Notes: a model not told the origin generated them from the sequence alone. 64,000 bases of DNA from JAPSGM01 sp963777045 (GCA_963777045.1 CAVZPD010000022.1:283858-347857); one strand, 5' to 3'. Counted from the stretch's first letter, positions 52,270 through 60,594 are shown. Numbers and translations are program-made.

Positions 52270-55124
52270 GGCGCCTGTGGCCGGCCAGCGCTCCCGGCCG
52301 CCTGGCCCTGATCGGCCTGGCGGCGGCCGTGGTCATCTCGGGCGGGGTCTACCTTGCCTGGCCGCGTCCGGCGCCCGGGCTGCCGGCAGCCGTGGCTCGC
52401 CCCAACCTGTCGCTGCTGGTCAGTGCCGGGATGCCGGGACGTGGGTCGACGGCGAGCGTGATTGCCGGTGAGGAGCTGACCGTCACCGGCCACGCGCTGG
52501 GTGCCAGCACGGTCGTGGCGCTCGAGCTCTGGGATGACGACCAGCGCGCTGCGGTGACCACCGCCACGAACGACGCACCGGCACTCGATGCGCGATGGAC
52601 CTGGTCCAGTGGGGAGGCCGGCGAGCACGTGCTGCTCGTGCGCGCCGTGGACGAGCACGGCAGCGTCGTTCAGTCGGATGCGCTGCGCGTGACCGTTGAC
52701 CAGGCGCCTGTCGGGATGCTGTCGCGATCCACGTTGGCCATGCAGGAAACGGCGCCCGCCTACGCCCTGGCCTTGCCGGCGGTCCAGGCCGAGGTGAAGG
52801 ACTGCGAGCTCTCCCTGACGCTCGCCGACGGGGAAGCGACGGGGTTCGCGGTCCTGGGGCTTCCGCCGGGGACCACGAGTTTCGTGCCGCTCGGAACAAC
52901 CGGCGCCACCGATGGGAAGGCAACGCTATCGGCGCCGTTGCCCGTCGGGTCAACGTTCCTGGCCGTCACGGCGTTCACGGCCGAGGCGGAGGTGTTTGGC
53001 TCGCCGACGCGGGTTGATGCGCCCGCAAACTGTGGCGCGGACGGCTGGAGTGGCGAGTTGCGGCTGGCCAACGGCCGGCTGACGCCGGCACCCGCGGTCG
53101 ATCGGGCCTACCTGTACCTGGCGCTCGACGGCGGCGCGGCGCGTCGCGTCCCCGACAGCCCGAAGGCGTTCGTCGTCCCCGTGGCGGGCGAGCTCGACTT
53201 CTCCCCGTACCTGCCCGCGCTCGACGCGACGTCCATTGCGCTGGAGGCGTGGGGCTGGGCGCATGGACAGTTGCGGAAGCTTGGCGGCGGCACCTGGGAA
53301 CAGCCTCCGGCAACGGGTGGGGGAGCGGCGGCGCCTGGCGGATGGTTCCAGGAGGGTCCGCCGATCGCCGCGGTCACGACCAGCCTGTACGCGGTCCGCA
53401 CGAGCACGATCTCCGGCGGCCCCTGCGGCAAGGAGTTCTGCCCCTTCGACGAGCTCCTGCTCAGCGACACCATCCAGCGCCCCGGGCTAGAGGCGACCGA
53501 GACGGCCAAGAAGAAGCTGCGGTGGTCGACGGTCCTGAATGACGTCACCCAGCTGGTCTGGCAGATCACCCCATTCCCGCTCTCCGGCTCGGCCAACCTG
53601 AACCCGCCGTTCCTGGTCGACCAGTTCACCGTGCCCGTCGACCTGGGCACCAGCGGTGGCGACTACACCATCGATTTCACCCCGTACCTGACGGCGTCCA
53701 CGGCGCCGATGAAGATCGGTGACGCAAACGACCAGACGGTAGCCCAGGTCATCCCCGACCTCTTCCCCGGTTCGGCCACGGCGGCCCCGAGCCCGACGAC
53801 CGCGCCGAGCGGCGGAGGAGGATCGGGCAACCTGCTCGTGGGGGATGGCCTGCTTGCTGGATCGCCCATCGGCTACGGCAGCCGCTTCTACGTGCGGATC
53901 ATCCCCATCCGCGCCGGTGGTATCGGCCAACCATCGGGCACGGTGACCTTCGACGTCGTGGACCCACCACCAGGCATGCAGCTCGCGCCGTCCGCTGGGC
54001 CGGGGGTCAACGCCGGCGCCTACGACATCAGCTTCGAGGTGACCCTCCCCAAGGCGGCCGATCCGAAGTACGCCCGCTGCGCCCTCGTGACCGAGATCAC
54101 CTCCAGCTACGTGCCATCGGTGGTGATCGATTACAAGGCGTACCTCGCCTCGGGGAAGCCGCTCTGCTACAGCCCGCCCAGCGGGGGATGGGACCTCTTC
54201 GACGCGTTCGATGCCTTCGTCGAGTTCGTGGCGGACGTCTGGGACGCCGTGGTGGACGCGTCCGTGTGGATCAAGGCCCAGGTCGTCAACGTGGTCCTGG
54301 CTGCGGTCCCGTGCAAGGAGATCGCCGATGATGATATCTGCGAGACGATCGCCAACACCGCACTGGACGCGGCGCTCGCCTCGTTCGGGGTGCCGCCCAG
54401 CCTGCCGAACTTCGACGCAGTCGTGGCGGCCACCAAGGGGGACCTGGCCGAGTTCATCGTGACCGCGGCCAGCTCACTGCCCGGCGTCGACACGGCCTGC
54501 GGCCTGGCGGACTCGACGGCGATCGTCACCGACAAGCTGGCCACCTGCCAGGAGCTCGCCGAGGCGGCGATCGACGAGGCCGTGGACCAGATGCTGAAGG
54601 CGCGATCGGATGCGGCTGGCAAGGCATCGGGCTATGCATGGCCCGGCGTGGTATTCCGGCCCGACCCGCGGGGACAGTACCAACCCCCGTCGGTCACGTT
54701 CACGGCCACGCGCACGAGCGATCCGGTCCTGCCGTCGCAGTGCAGCGTATCGGCCTCCATCGGCTCCGTGGTGGAGGACTGGACGTGGCCGGAACTGATC
54801 TACAGCAAGACCCTTGGTTCCTTGGTGCCGAGCGAGGGGACCGGGACGGTCAGCGGCAGTCCGTTCCTGCCCGCCGGTGCGCCGATCCCGCCGTTGGAGC
54901 CCGGGCAGAGCTTCTCGCGCCAGGTCTGGCTCACCCAGCCGGTGCAGGATTGGACCGAGAGCCAGGCCGCATGGAAGTACTGGCACTACGACGAGGGCCT
55001 TCAGACCGCGAACCGCGCGTGGGTGCTCCTCCAGAAGGACGCGCAGCTGACCTTCGAGCTGAGCGGCAACTGCACGCCGACCGTGAGCCAGTCGTACGTG
55101 CTCACCCAGGCGGCAGGTAGCTGA
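52266..55124 (+). CDS. Large exported protein of unknown function with Ig-like N-terminal domain
   Basis: A 952-residue protein with GTG start. Residues 13-32 are a signal anchor (LALIGLAAAVVISGGVYLAW). Residues about 45-155 form an Ig-like sandwich (LDARWTWSSGEAGEHVLLVR, then DALRVTVD). A middle beta-rich region carries Cys pairs (CGKEFC). A Gly/Pro/Thr linker (ATAAPSPTTAPSGGGG) follows, then a region with acidic aromatic helices (DLFDAFDAFVEFVADVWDAV) and several conserved-looking Cys (PCKEIADDDIC, DTACGLADS, ATCQELAEAA). No enzyme motif was found. It is coupled at both ends, so it likely acts with the next gene product on the cell surface. Confidence 0.65.
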   Translation: MRRLWPASAPGRLALIGLAAAVVISGGVYLAWPRPAPGLPAAVARPNLSLLVSAGMPGRGSTASVIAGEELTVTGHALGASTVVALELWDDDQRAAVTTATNDAPALDARWTWSSGEAGEHVLLVRAVDEHGSVVQSDALRVTVDQAPVGMLSRSTLAMQETAPAYALALPAVQAEVKDCELSLTLADGEATGFAVLGLPPGTTSFVPLGTTGATDGKATLSAPLPVGSTFLAVTAFTAEAEVFGSPTRVDAPANCGADGWSGELRLANGRLTPAPAVDRAYLYLALDGGAARRVPDSPKAFVVPVAGELDFSPYLPALDATSIALEAWGWAHGQLRKLGGGTWEQPPATGGGAAAPGGWFQEGPPIAAVTTSLYAVRTSTISGGPCGKEFCPFDELLLSDTIQRPGLEATETAKKKLRWSTVLNDVTQLVWQITPFPLSGSANLNPPFLVDQFTVPVDLGTSGGDYTIDFTPYLTASTAPMKIGDANDQTVAQVIPDLFPGSATAAPSPTTAPSGGGGSGNLLVGDGLLAGSPIGYGSRFYVRIIPIRAGGIGQPSGTVTFDVVDPPPGMQLAPSAGPGVNAGAYDISFEVTLPKAADPKYARCALVTEITSSYVPSVVIDYKAYLASGKPLCYSPPSGGWDLFDAFDAFVEFVADVWDAVVDASVWIKAQVVNVVLAAVPCKEIADDDICETIANTALDAALASFGVPPSLPNFDAVVAATKGDLAEFIVTAASSLPGVDTACGLADSTAIVTDKLATCQELAEAAIDEAVDQMLKARSDAAGKASGYAWPGVVFRPDPRGQYQPPSVTFTATRTSDPVLPSQCSVSASIGSVVEDWTWPELIYSKTLGSLVPSEGTGTVSGSPFLPAGAPIPPLEPGQSFSRQVWLTQPVQDWTESQAAWKYWHYDEGLQTANRAWVLLQKDAQLTFELSGNCTPTVSQSYVLTQAAGS

Positions 55125-56125
55125 TGGACGGACCGATGACGCACCAACGGCTTCGGCCCGGGCGGCGTGCTCCGCGGCGGGTGGCGACGCTGGTGCTTGC
55201 CATCGTCGCCACGCTGCTGCTGGCCGGACCCAGCGCATCAGCGCCGTGGACGACGGCGAAGGCGTGGATCGACTCGCCGCTCCCGCTCGCGCACGTCCCG
55301 CTGGCTGCCGTCGAGCTCACCGCGCATGCCACCGACCCGTCGGGCGTGTCGCTGGTGGAGCTGTACGTGGGGAGGAGCGTCGCTGCGAGCGCGCAACCGC
55401 CCGGGACCCCACGCCTCGCCACGGTCAACCTGCGATGGATGCCCGCTGCCGCCGGCAGCTGGTGGCTGACGCTCCGTGCGCGCGGCACGCGGGGAGCGTG
55501 GGGCGAGCCCACCTACCTGCTGGTCACCGTGGACGGGGACCTGCCGCGGTCGCCTGAGCCGAGCGCGTCAGGAACCGAGGGCAGCCAACGCGCCGACGCA
55601 AGTCCCAGCGCGGCGGGCAGTCCGTCCCCGTCGTCACCGGCCTCGGCTCCCGCGACTCCGCGGCCCACGTCCGTGCCGACGTCGCGCCCGACGCCCGTAC
55701 CGACTCCGCGGCCCACGTCCGTGCCGACGTCGCGCCCGACGCCCGTCCCGACCGCGCGCCCCACGCCCACCCCCACCCCGCGCCCCACGCCGGTGCCGTG
55801 CACGCCGCCTGCGCCGGACCTCCTTGGCCCGAACGGCACCATCACCGATCCGGCGCTGAACCCACCGACCGTTCGCTGGGACTACCGGACGGCGCCCAGC
55901 TGTGCGCCGTCCGGCTTCCGGGTCCAGATCGCCAACGACCGGTCATTCACCAGCATCGTCTACGACGTGACCCTGGGAGGCGCCGCCCGCGGCTACACGC
56001 CGCCGGCTCCCTTGCCTGACTGCAGCAGCTACTCCTGGCGGGTGATTCCGCTGCGAAGCGATGGTGCATCGGGCACGGTGTCGACCGTCTTCACGTTCAC
56101 GCTCCAGATCGGCCGCTGCGCCTAG
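55124..56125 (+). CDS. Exported Ig-like/Pro-rich protein
   Basis: A 333-residue protein. Its signal peptide (RVATLVLAIVATLLLAGPSA) is followed by an Ig-like domain (about residues 42-142, with LRWMPAAAGSWWLTLRARG) that resembles the first domain of the 952-residue neighbour. A Pro/Thr/Arg linker (RPTPVPT repeats) covers about 165-225. The C-terminal domain is fibronectin-type-III-like (GFRVQIANDRSF, SYSWRVIPLRSDG). It starts inside the stop of the upstream gene (TGATG). A strong terminator follows. It is probably a binding or structural surface protein. Confidence 0.68.
   Translation: MDGPMTHQRLRPGRRAPRRVATLVLAIVATLLLAGPSASAPWTTAKAWIDSPLPLAHVPLAAVELTAHATDPSGVSLVELYVGRSVAASAQPPGTPRLATVNLRWMPAAAGSWWLTLRARGTRGAWGEPTYLLVTVDGDLPRSPEPSASGTEGSQRADASPSAAGSPSPSSPASAPATPRPTSVPTSRPTPVPTPRPTSVPTSRPTPVPTARPTPTPTPRPTPVPCTPPAPDLLGPNGTITDPALNPPTVRWDYRTAPSCAPSGFRVQIANDRSFTSIVYDVTLGGAARGYTPPAPLPDCSSYSWRVIPLRSDGASGTVSTVFTFTLQIGRCA
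55653..55748 (+). repeat. Two 48-bp direct repeats encoding the Pro-rich linker
   Basis: Copies at 55653-55700 and 55701-55748 differ at one base and each encode about 16 residues of the RPTSVPT/RPTPVPT linker. Further degenerate copies flank them. Confidence 0.8.
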
Positions 56126-56146
56126 GGGGAATCCGTCGCCCCGATG

Positions 56147-56171
56147 GACGCGACAGCCTAGGTGTCGCGTC
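56147..56171 (+). terminator. Terminator of the BTAD-linked transcription unit
   Basis: Perfect 9-bp stem, GACGCGACA (56147-56155) with TGTCGCGTC (56163-56171), 7-base loop, 22 bases after the last stop. Confidence 0.7.
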
Positions 56172-56274
56172 GTCCCCACAGGCTGGGGCTCCGGGCTTCG
56201 GCGGGAGGACCGGGGGGACCCCGCCGGAGCCGGCCACGGGCCCAAGCCGGCCACACCAGCATCCGGTGACGAGG

Positions 56275-56514
56275 CTACTTCTGCTGGCGCGCCTCGGGGA
56301 TGGCCTCGCGCACGGCCTCCAGGGTGGGGAAGGGACCGTGGACGACCGGCTGCCCCAGCTCATCGGTCCTGCCGGAGTCGACCAGCAACCAGCCGACGCC
56401 CGACTGGCGCACCTCGAACCGATCGTCGGCCGATCGGTAGCGGCCACCCTCCACCCGTTGGAGCCCGTTCGGGTCGCCCTTGGCGCCCGCCTTGTCTGTC
56501 GCGCGCTTCGCCAT
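56275..56514 (-). CDS. Small basic protein, hypothetical
   Basis: A 79-residue protein: MAKRATDKAGAKGDPNGLQR then VEGGRYRSADDRFEVRQSGV and GPFPTLEAVREAIPEARQQK. The pattern of a short beta sheet followed by a helix (FPTLEAVREAI) recalls small uncharacterised proteins that bind nucleic acid or act as partners. It is leaderless. No domain name can be given. Confidence 0.55.
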   Translation of the reverse strand: MAKRATDKAGAKGDPNGLQRVEGGRYRSADDRFEVRQSGVGWLLVDSGRTDELGQPVVHGPFPTLEAVREAIPEARQQK

Positions 56515-56520
56515 CGGCCC

Positions 56521-56526
56521 ACGATA
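56521..56526 (-). promoter_or_regulatory. Leaderless -10 box TATCGT for the small basic protein
   Basis: TATCGT ends exactly six bases before the ATG at 56514. Confidence 0.6.
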
Positions 56527-56597
56527 GCCGTTGCCGGAGCGAGGCGCGGGTTGACGGCGAGGTGTTTACTGCTGGCAACGCGAGAGGGGAACAAGGC

Positions 56598-57575
56598 ATG
56601 CGTCGTTGGAACATGGTCGCGGTCCTGGTCGCTCTGGCACTGGCGGCCTGCACGGCCAGCGGCTCGCCGAGCGAATCGCCCGGGATGTCTGCCGCGGCGC
56701 CTGCACCGGCCTCCAGCGCCGCCACCTCAGCCAGCGCCACAACCGGCCCAACAACAAGCCTGACGGTCGAGTCCGTGGATCTGGCAGACCGGTCAGAAGC
56801 CGATGGCAACCGCGTCGACCTGTTCCGCGGCTGCGACCTCGTCACCCTGCAGTACCGCTTCAGCGCGCAGGGAGCTACCGAGCTGTTGGACGCATTCGAG
56901 GCGCGGCCGGGCGACGTCCTCGCCCCCCAGGGGAATGCGTATGACGGACCAGCGCTTCCCTCGCAGTGGAACGACGCGGTGGCCGTAGTCACGAACTCGA
57001 AGGCGGGGCTCGAATCGGCCTCCTGTGGGCCGATGGCGGCGGCCAGCGCGGCGCCCGACGATACGACCTCCGTCTTCATGGCCTCGCAGCGCTACCTCTA
57101 CCTCCTGGCCGGCGTGCCCGACGAGTTCCGTGGCAGCTGCGCGCCCAAGACCAGTGACCTCCCCGCCGATACGTTGGCTGCCATCGAGTGCCCCATCGCC
57201 GATGGGCCTGCGGACCTCGTCGGCTACTACCTCATGGCTGACGCCGACGCGTACTATTTCCAGCGCGTCGCCCAGGAAGGGCTCGAGCTCGACAGCGGCG
57301 GCTGCCGGCCGGATCGAAACCCGCCTGGCGTGCCCGGCGAGGCGGTCGAAATGCCTGGGAGCCAGGCCGTCTTCGAGGTCCGGCTCGCCTGCTTCGTCAA
57401 CGACCAGGGCTACGCCAACCTGCGGATCGTCGATCGCGCAAGGGACGTGTACATCGGCGTGCTCGGAAACGGGTCGGATATCACCGACCTGGTCCACTGG
57501 TCGCAGGGCAGTCCTGGCCCCGGATGCATCGGTTGCTCATCCATCTGGCTCTGGGGGCTTCCGAGCGCGTTCTGA
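56598..57575 (+). CDS. Lipoprotein of unknown function
   Basis: A 325-residue protein: signal MRRWNMVAVLVALALAACTA with lipobox LAAC. An Ala/Ser/Thr linker runs to about residue 58. The outer domain has Cys in RGCDLVTLQYRF, SASCGPM, GSCAPKTS, IECPIAD, GGCRPDRN, LACFVND and a final PGCIGCSS pair, so disulfide-rich. No enzyme signature or family was recognised. A purine-rich ribosome site precedes the ATG. Confidence 0.6.
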   Translation: MRRWNMVAVLVALALAACTASGSPSESPGMSAAAPAPASSAATSASATTGPTTSLTVESVDLADRSEADGNRVDLFRGCDLVTLQYRFSAQGATELLDAFEARPGDVLAPQGNAYDGPALPSQWNDAVAVVTNSKAGLESASCGPMAAASAAPDDTTSVFMASQRYLYLLAGVPDEFRGSCAPKTSDLPADTLAAIECPIADGPADLVGYYLMADADAYYFQRVAQEGLELDSGGCRPDRNPPGVPGEAVEMPGSQAVFEVRLACFVNDQGYANLRIVDRARDVYIGVLGNGSDITDLVHWSQGSPGPGCIGCSSIWLWGLPSAF

Positions 57576-57662
57576 CCGTCGCCCTGTGCCGATGGCCCGG
57601 TCCGGCCGCGCTAGGAGAGCGAAGGGCCTACTGTCGCCGGAGTGCGAAACGTCCAATGCGGT

Positions 57663-58052
57663 TCAGTTGAGGATTTCGCCGCGCTCATCCGCCGTGATTG
57701 CCGCCAGCCGCTCGCGCCACGTAGCCAGCGCCCCCGGCGTTAGCCGCGTCCAGTCAGTGACCTCGCCCACGATCCTGAGCGGCTCCCGGCTTCTGTAGGA
57801 TCGAGTGGGGTTTCCGGGGAACTTCTTGTCCGTCACGTTTGGGTCGTCCTCGAACGGCCCGGTCGGCTCCACGAGGTAGACGCGCGGGAGAACGTCGCCT
57901 GGCGCAAGTTCGGCGGCGAGCCCGGCGCCGTCGAGGAGCGCGGTGAAGTAGATGTGGTTCATGACGACTTCGGGACGGTAGTTGGACCGGAAGCCCGGCG
58001 TGAGGAGATCGCCCACCCGCAGGTCGGCCTTCGTGCCGTGGTAGAACGTCAT
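57663..58052 (-). CDS. arr: Rifampin ADP-ribosyltransferase (Arr)
   Basis: A 129-residue enzyme that transfers ADP-ribose from NAD+ to the ansa-bridge hydroxyl of rifamycins, inactivating them. Near-complete Arr hallmarks are FYHGTKADLRVGDLLTPGFR, HIYFTALLDGAGLAAELA, VEPTGPFEDDPNVTDKKFPG and NPTRSYRSREPLRIVGEVT. Length is close to the normal 130-140. It is leaderless (TAGCAT six bases before the ATG). There is no integron, transposase or unusual base composition around it, so it looks like an intrinsic chromosomal copy. Confidence 0.92.
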   Translation of the reverse strand: MTFYHGTKADLRVGDLLTPGFRSNYRPEVVMNHIYFTALLDGAGLAAELAPGDVLPRVYLVEPTGPFEDDPNVTDKKFPGNPTRSYRSREPLRIVGEVTDWTRLTPGALATWRERLAAITADERGEILN

Positions 58053-58058
58053 GAGGCG

Positions 58059-58064
58059 ATGCTA
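58059..58064 (-). promoter_or_regulatory. Leaderless -10 box TAGCAT for arr
   Basis: TAGCAT ends exactly six bases before the ATG at 58052. Confidence 0.6.
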
Positions 58065-58120
58065 GCGCCCCTGATGGCGCGAGCGGCACGGTCTGCGTCA
58101 GCCCCATTGCTAGGCGCCGC

Positions 58121-59110
58121 TCAGGGGTCGAGGGCGGTCGGAAGGTCGAAGCGGGGGTAGAGGCTGGGATCCAGGAAGCGGGTCAGGTCCGCGATCCCCC
58201 CCGTGCCGACGGTGAGGACCCACAGGCCGGCGGGCGTGGCGGGGGAGCCATCGCCCTCCGCGTGGTAGGCCGCGAAGGCGGGTTGGCCGTTGGCGCGCGT
58301 CGGGACGAGGCGCACCTCCCGGCCGGCGCGCCAGGCGAAGCTCGCCCGCAGGAACGCGCCGATCGCCTCCCGCCCACGGTACCGATGCGGCGCCGGCGGC
58401 ATGGACAGCCAGGCATCGTCGGTCAGCAGGGCCACGATGCCCTCCACATCGCCGGCCACGTAGGCTCGGGCGAACCGCTCGGCGAGATCACGCTCCGCAG
58501 ATGCGGCGGCGCGACCGTGCGACCCGCGCCCCGGAGCCACGCCGGACCCCCGGGCCGCGGCCCTTGCCCGCTGGAGCGTGCCCTTCACGCCGATCTCCGT
58601 GGTGTCCAGCATGCCGGCCACTTCCCGGGTGCTGAAGCCGAGGACGTCGCGCAGCACCAGTGCGGCCGTCTGGCGCGGCGCCATGCGCTGCAAGGCGGCC
58701 ACGAACGCCAGCCCGATCGCCTCGGTCTCCTGCACCTGGTGGTCGGGTGCCGCAACCAGGGCATCGGGCAAGGGTTCGAGCCAGGGAATTTCGTCGCGGG
58801 TGGTGGGCTCGGGTGGTTCGAAGGGCGGGATCGGCTCGGTCTGGATGCGGCGGCCGCGGTCGCGTCGCGCATTGAGGCATCGGTTCGTCGCGATCCGGTA
58901 CAGCCACGACCGGACCGATGCGCGCTGCTCGAATCGGTCCAGCCCGCGCCAGGCGGCCAGCAGCGTCTCCTGGACGGCATCCTCCGCATCGGTCAGTGAG
59001 CCGAGCATGCGGTAGCAGTGCACCTGGAGCTCGCGCCGATACGGATCGGTCAGCTCGCGAAAGGCCACCTCGTCACCGATGCGCGCCTGCGCCAGCGCGG
59101 CGTTGGTCAT
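58121..59110 (-). CDS. ECF sigma factor with C-terminal SnoaL-like domain
   Basis: A 329-residue RNA polymerase sigma factor. Region 2 contains YRMLGSLTDAEDAVQETLLA and SVRSWLYRIATNRCLNARR; region 4 contains LRDVLGFSTREVAGMLDTTE. Residues about 215-325 are a SnoaL/NTF2-like domain (YVAGDVEGIVALLTDDAWLS, PHRYRGREAIGAFLRASF) that likely senses a ligand and modulates the sigma domains, as in SigG/SigJ types which lack a separate anti-sigma factor. The start ATG at 59110 is preferred over upstream in-frame codons. It is divergent from another NTF2-fold gene. Confidence 0.82.
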   Translation of the reverse strand: MTNAALAQARIGDEVAFRELTDPYRRELQVHCYRMLGSLTDAEDAVQETLLAAWRGLDRFEQRASVRSWLYRIATNRCLNARRDRGRRIQTEPIPPFEPPEPTTRDEIPWLEPLPDALVAAPDHQVQETEAIGLAFVAALQRMAPRQTAALVLRDVLGFSTREVAGMLDTTEIGVKGTLQRARAAARGSGVAPGRGSHGRAAASAERDLAERFARAYVAGDVEGIVALLTDDAWLSMPPAPHRYRGREAIGAFLRASFAWRAGREVRLVPTRANGQPAFAAYHAEGDGSPATPAGLWVLTVGTGGIADLTRFLDPSLYPRFDLPTALDP

Positions 59111-59183
59111 GGCGGACAGGATGCCATGCCGTTCCGATTGCGGCCGGACCGGTGTCTCCATGGGTATGCAAACGGAGAACCCC

Positions 59184-59552
59184 GTGACCGATACCACCAG
59201 CCCAGCCCTGCAGACCTGGCTGGCCTACTACCACGCCTGGATCGGCGGCAACGTCGATGGCGCCATGCGCTACGTGGCCGATGACATCGTCTGCGACGCC
59301 CCAGCCGGACGCCTTGAAGGAGCCGATGCCTACCGCGAGTTCATCGGTCCGTTCACGCGCATCCTGAAGAGCTCGTCGATCATTGCCGCCTTCGGCGACG
59401 AAGAGACGGCGCTGGCCATGTACGACACCCAGACGGTGCCCGTGCCGAACGCGCCGGGCGCCGAATGCGTCACCGTCCGCGACGGCAAGATCGTGCGCAG
59501 CCACTTCCTGTTCGACCGGGCGCCGTTCGACGCCGCCCGCCGTCCCGGTTAG
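59184..59552 (+). CDS. NTF2-fold (SnoaL-like) protein divergent from the sigma gene
   Basis: A 122-residue protein that starts TDTTSPALQTWLAYYHAWIG after the initiator, with ADDIVCDAPAGRLEGADAYR and VTVRDGKIVRSHFLFDRAPF later. A GTG with GGAG six bases upstream is chosen; ATG codons at 59160 and 59166 are also in frame. It sits 73 bases from the sigma-factor gene on the opposite strand and may be a target of it. It is predicted to bind or isomerise a small molecule. Confidence 0.72.
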   Translation: MTDTTSPALQTWLAYYHAWIGGNVDGAMRYVADDIVCDAPAGRLEGADAYREFIGPFTRILKSSSIIAAFGDEETALAMYDTQTVPVPNAPGAECVTVRDGKIVRSHFLFDRAPFDAARRPG

Positions 59553-59581
59553 CAGCGCTCATTGGTGACCGCGAGGCGTCC

Positions 59582-59701
59582 GCAGGTCGCTTCGGCGAGC
59601 GCCAGCTCTACGAGCACCTGGGCTTTCAGCGCGACCCCGGATTGGACTTCCACGTCGGCGAGGTCGAGCTCCTGGGCTACGTGCTCGAGCTGGACCAGTA
59701 G
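59582..59701 (+). pseudogene. C-terminal remnant of a GNAT acetyltransferase
   Basis: About 38 codons, GRFGERQLYEHLGFQRDPGL then DFHVGEVELLGYVLELDQ, match the last strand-helix-strand part of GNAT N-acetyltransferases (LYExLGFxRDP...LLGYxL). No acetyl-CoA-binding core precedes it; the region upstream is the end of the NTF2-fold gene. It looks like a leftover from deletion. The following 59702-59895 holds no gene. Confidence 0.5.
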
Positions 59702-59851
59702 CCCGGCTCGGCCGCCGAGGCCGGCGCCCGCCAAATCCCCGTGCTGTTGGGCTTATCCAGGTTCTGGCGGCGGATTCTGGCCCAAGACGGGCTCCTCCAC
59801 GCTCAAAGCAGGCCCAAATTGCGCCGCTCGGGGCGCCGCATGTCACTTAAG

Positions 59852-59866
59852 CCCCACACGGTGGGG
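59852..59866 (+). terminator. Short hairpin after the GNAT remnant
   Basis: CCCCAC/GTGGGG stem with 3-base loop followed by ATTT, the most T-rich tail of any hairpin here. It could end transcripts from the remnant before the VapBC promoter. Confidence 0.45.
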
Positions 59867-59895
59867 ATTTGGAACGTTCGTGCGCGAGGTCGCGC

Positions 59896-59924
59896 TTGAC
59901 ATCAGATGCGCCACTGCATAGCAT
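59896..59924 (+). promoter_or_regulatory. Consensus-like sigma-70 promoter for vapBC-2
   Basis: TTGACA (59896-59901), 17-base spacer, TAGCAT (59919-59924), ending 8 bases before the antitoxin ATG. This is the best -35/-10 pair seen in the window. Confidence 0.7.
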
Positions 59925-59932
59925 CACGCATC

Positions 59933-60160
59933 ATGCCACGCACCACCCTGGATCTCGACGCCGGTGTCATGCGGGAGCTCAAGCGGCGGAAGCGAGAGTC
60001 CGGGCAGTCCATCGGCCAGCTGGCGTCCGAACTCCTCGCCTCCGCCATGCGCGAGCCGCGGCGCGAGGGCCAGCCGTTGCGCTGGCGTGCGGCCTCCATG
60101 GGCGCGCGGATCGACCTGGACGACAAGGAGGCCGTGCGCCGCACCATGGACGGGGCATGA
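59933..60160 (+). CDS. vapB: VapB-type antitoxin, second pair
   Basis: A 75-residue protein: MPRTTLDLDAGVMRELKRRK forms the strand-helix of an RHH domain, and GQSIGQLASELLASAMREPR helix 2. The C-terminal WRAASMGARIDLDDKEAVRR is the toxin-binding tail typical for PIN partners. It overlaps the toxin by ATGA and has a strong near-start promoter. Confidence 0.8.
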   Translation: MPRTTLDLDAGVMRELKRRKRESGQSIGQLASELLASAMREPRREGQPLRWRAASMGARIDLDDKEAVRRTMDGA

Positions 60161-60594
60161 CCTACACCGTCGACGCCAACATCCTGCTGTACGCCTCCGA
60201 CCGCGATAGTCCGTTTCATGAGCGGGCCGTGGCGCTGGTCGACGAGATTGCGCTGGGTCCCGAGATCGTGCACCTGTTCTGGCCGACGCTGATGGGCTAC
60301 CTGCGTGTCGCGACCCATCCCGCGGTCTTCGCGCGCCCGCTCTCGCACGCCGACGCGCGGGCGAACGTCCAGGCACTCCTGGAGCTGCCGCACGTGCAGA
60401 CATCGGGCGAGGGGGATGGCTTCTGGCACCGATTTGCCGATGTCGCCGACGACGTTGCCCCCACTGGCAACCTCGTGCCGGACGCACACCTGGCGGCGCT
60501 GATGCTCCAGAACGGCGTGCGCACGATCATCACCCGCGACCGCGATTACCGGAAGTTCCGCGGGATCACCGTCCGCGACCCGTTCGCCGGCTAG
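60157..60594 (+). CDS. vapC: VapC-type PIN-domain toxin, second pair
   Basis: A 145-residue protein. Acidic residues D6 (YTVDANILLYASD), a central Glu/Asp set (WPTLMGYLRVATH has no acid, so the second ligand may be E48-E53 region), Asp in LVPDAHLAALM and in IITRDRDYRKFRG complete the PIN site. The subtype with MTYTVDANILLYASD is the common TA-linked group that cleaves tRNA-like RNA. Coupled to the antitoxin by ATGA. Confidence 0.82.
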   Translation: MTYTVDANILLYASDRDSPFHERAVALVDEIALGPEIVHLFWPTLMGYLRVATHPAVFARPLSHADARANVQALLELPHVQTSGEGDGFWHRFADVADDVAPTGNLVPDAHLAALMLQNGVRTIITRDRDYRKFRGITVRDPFAG

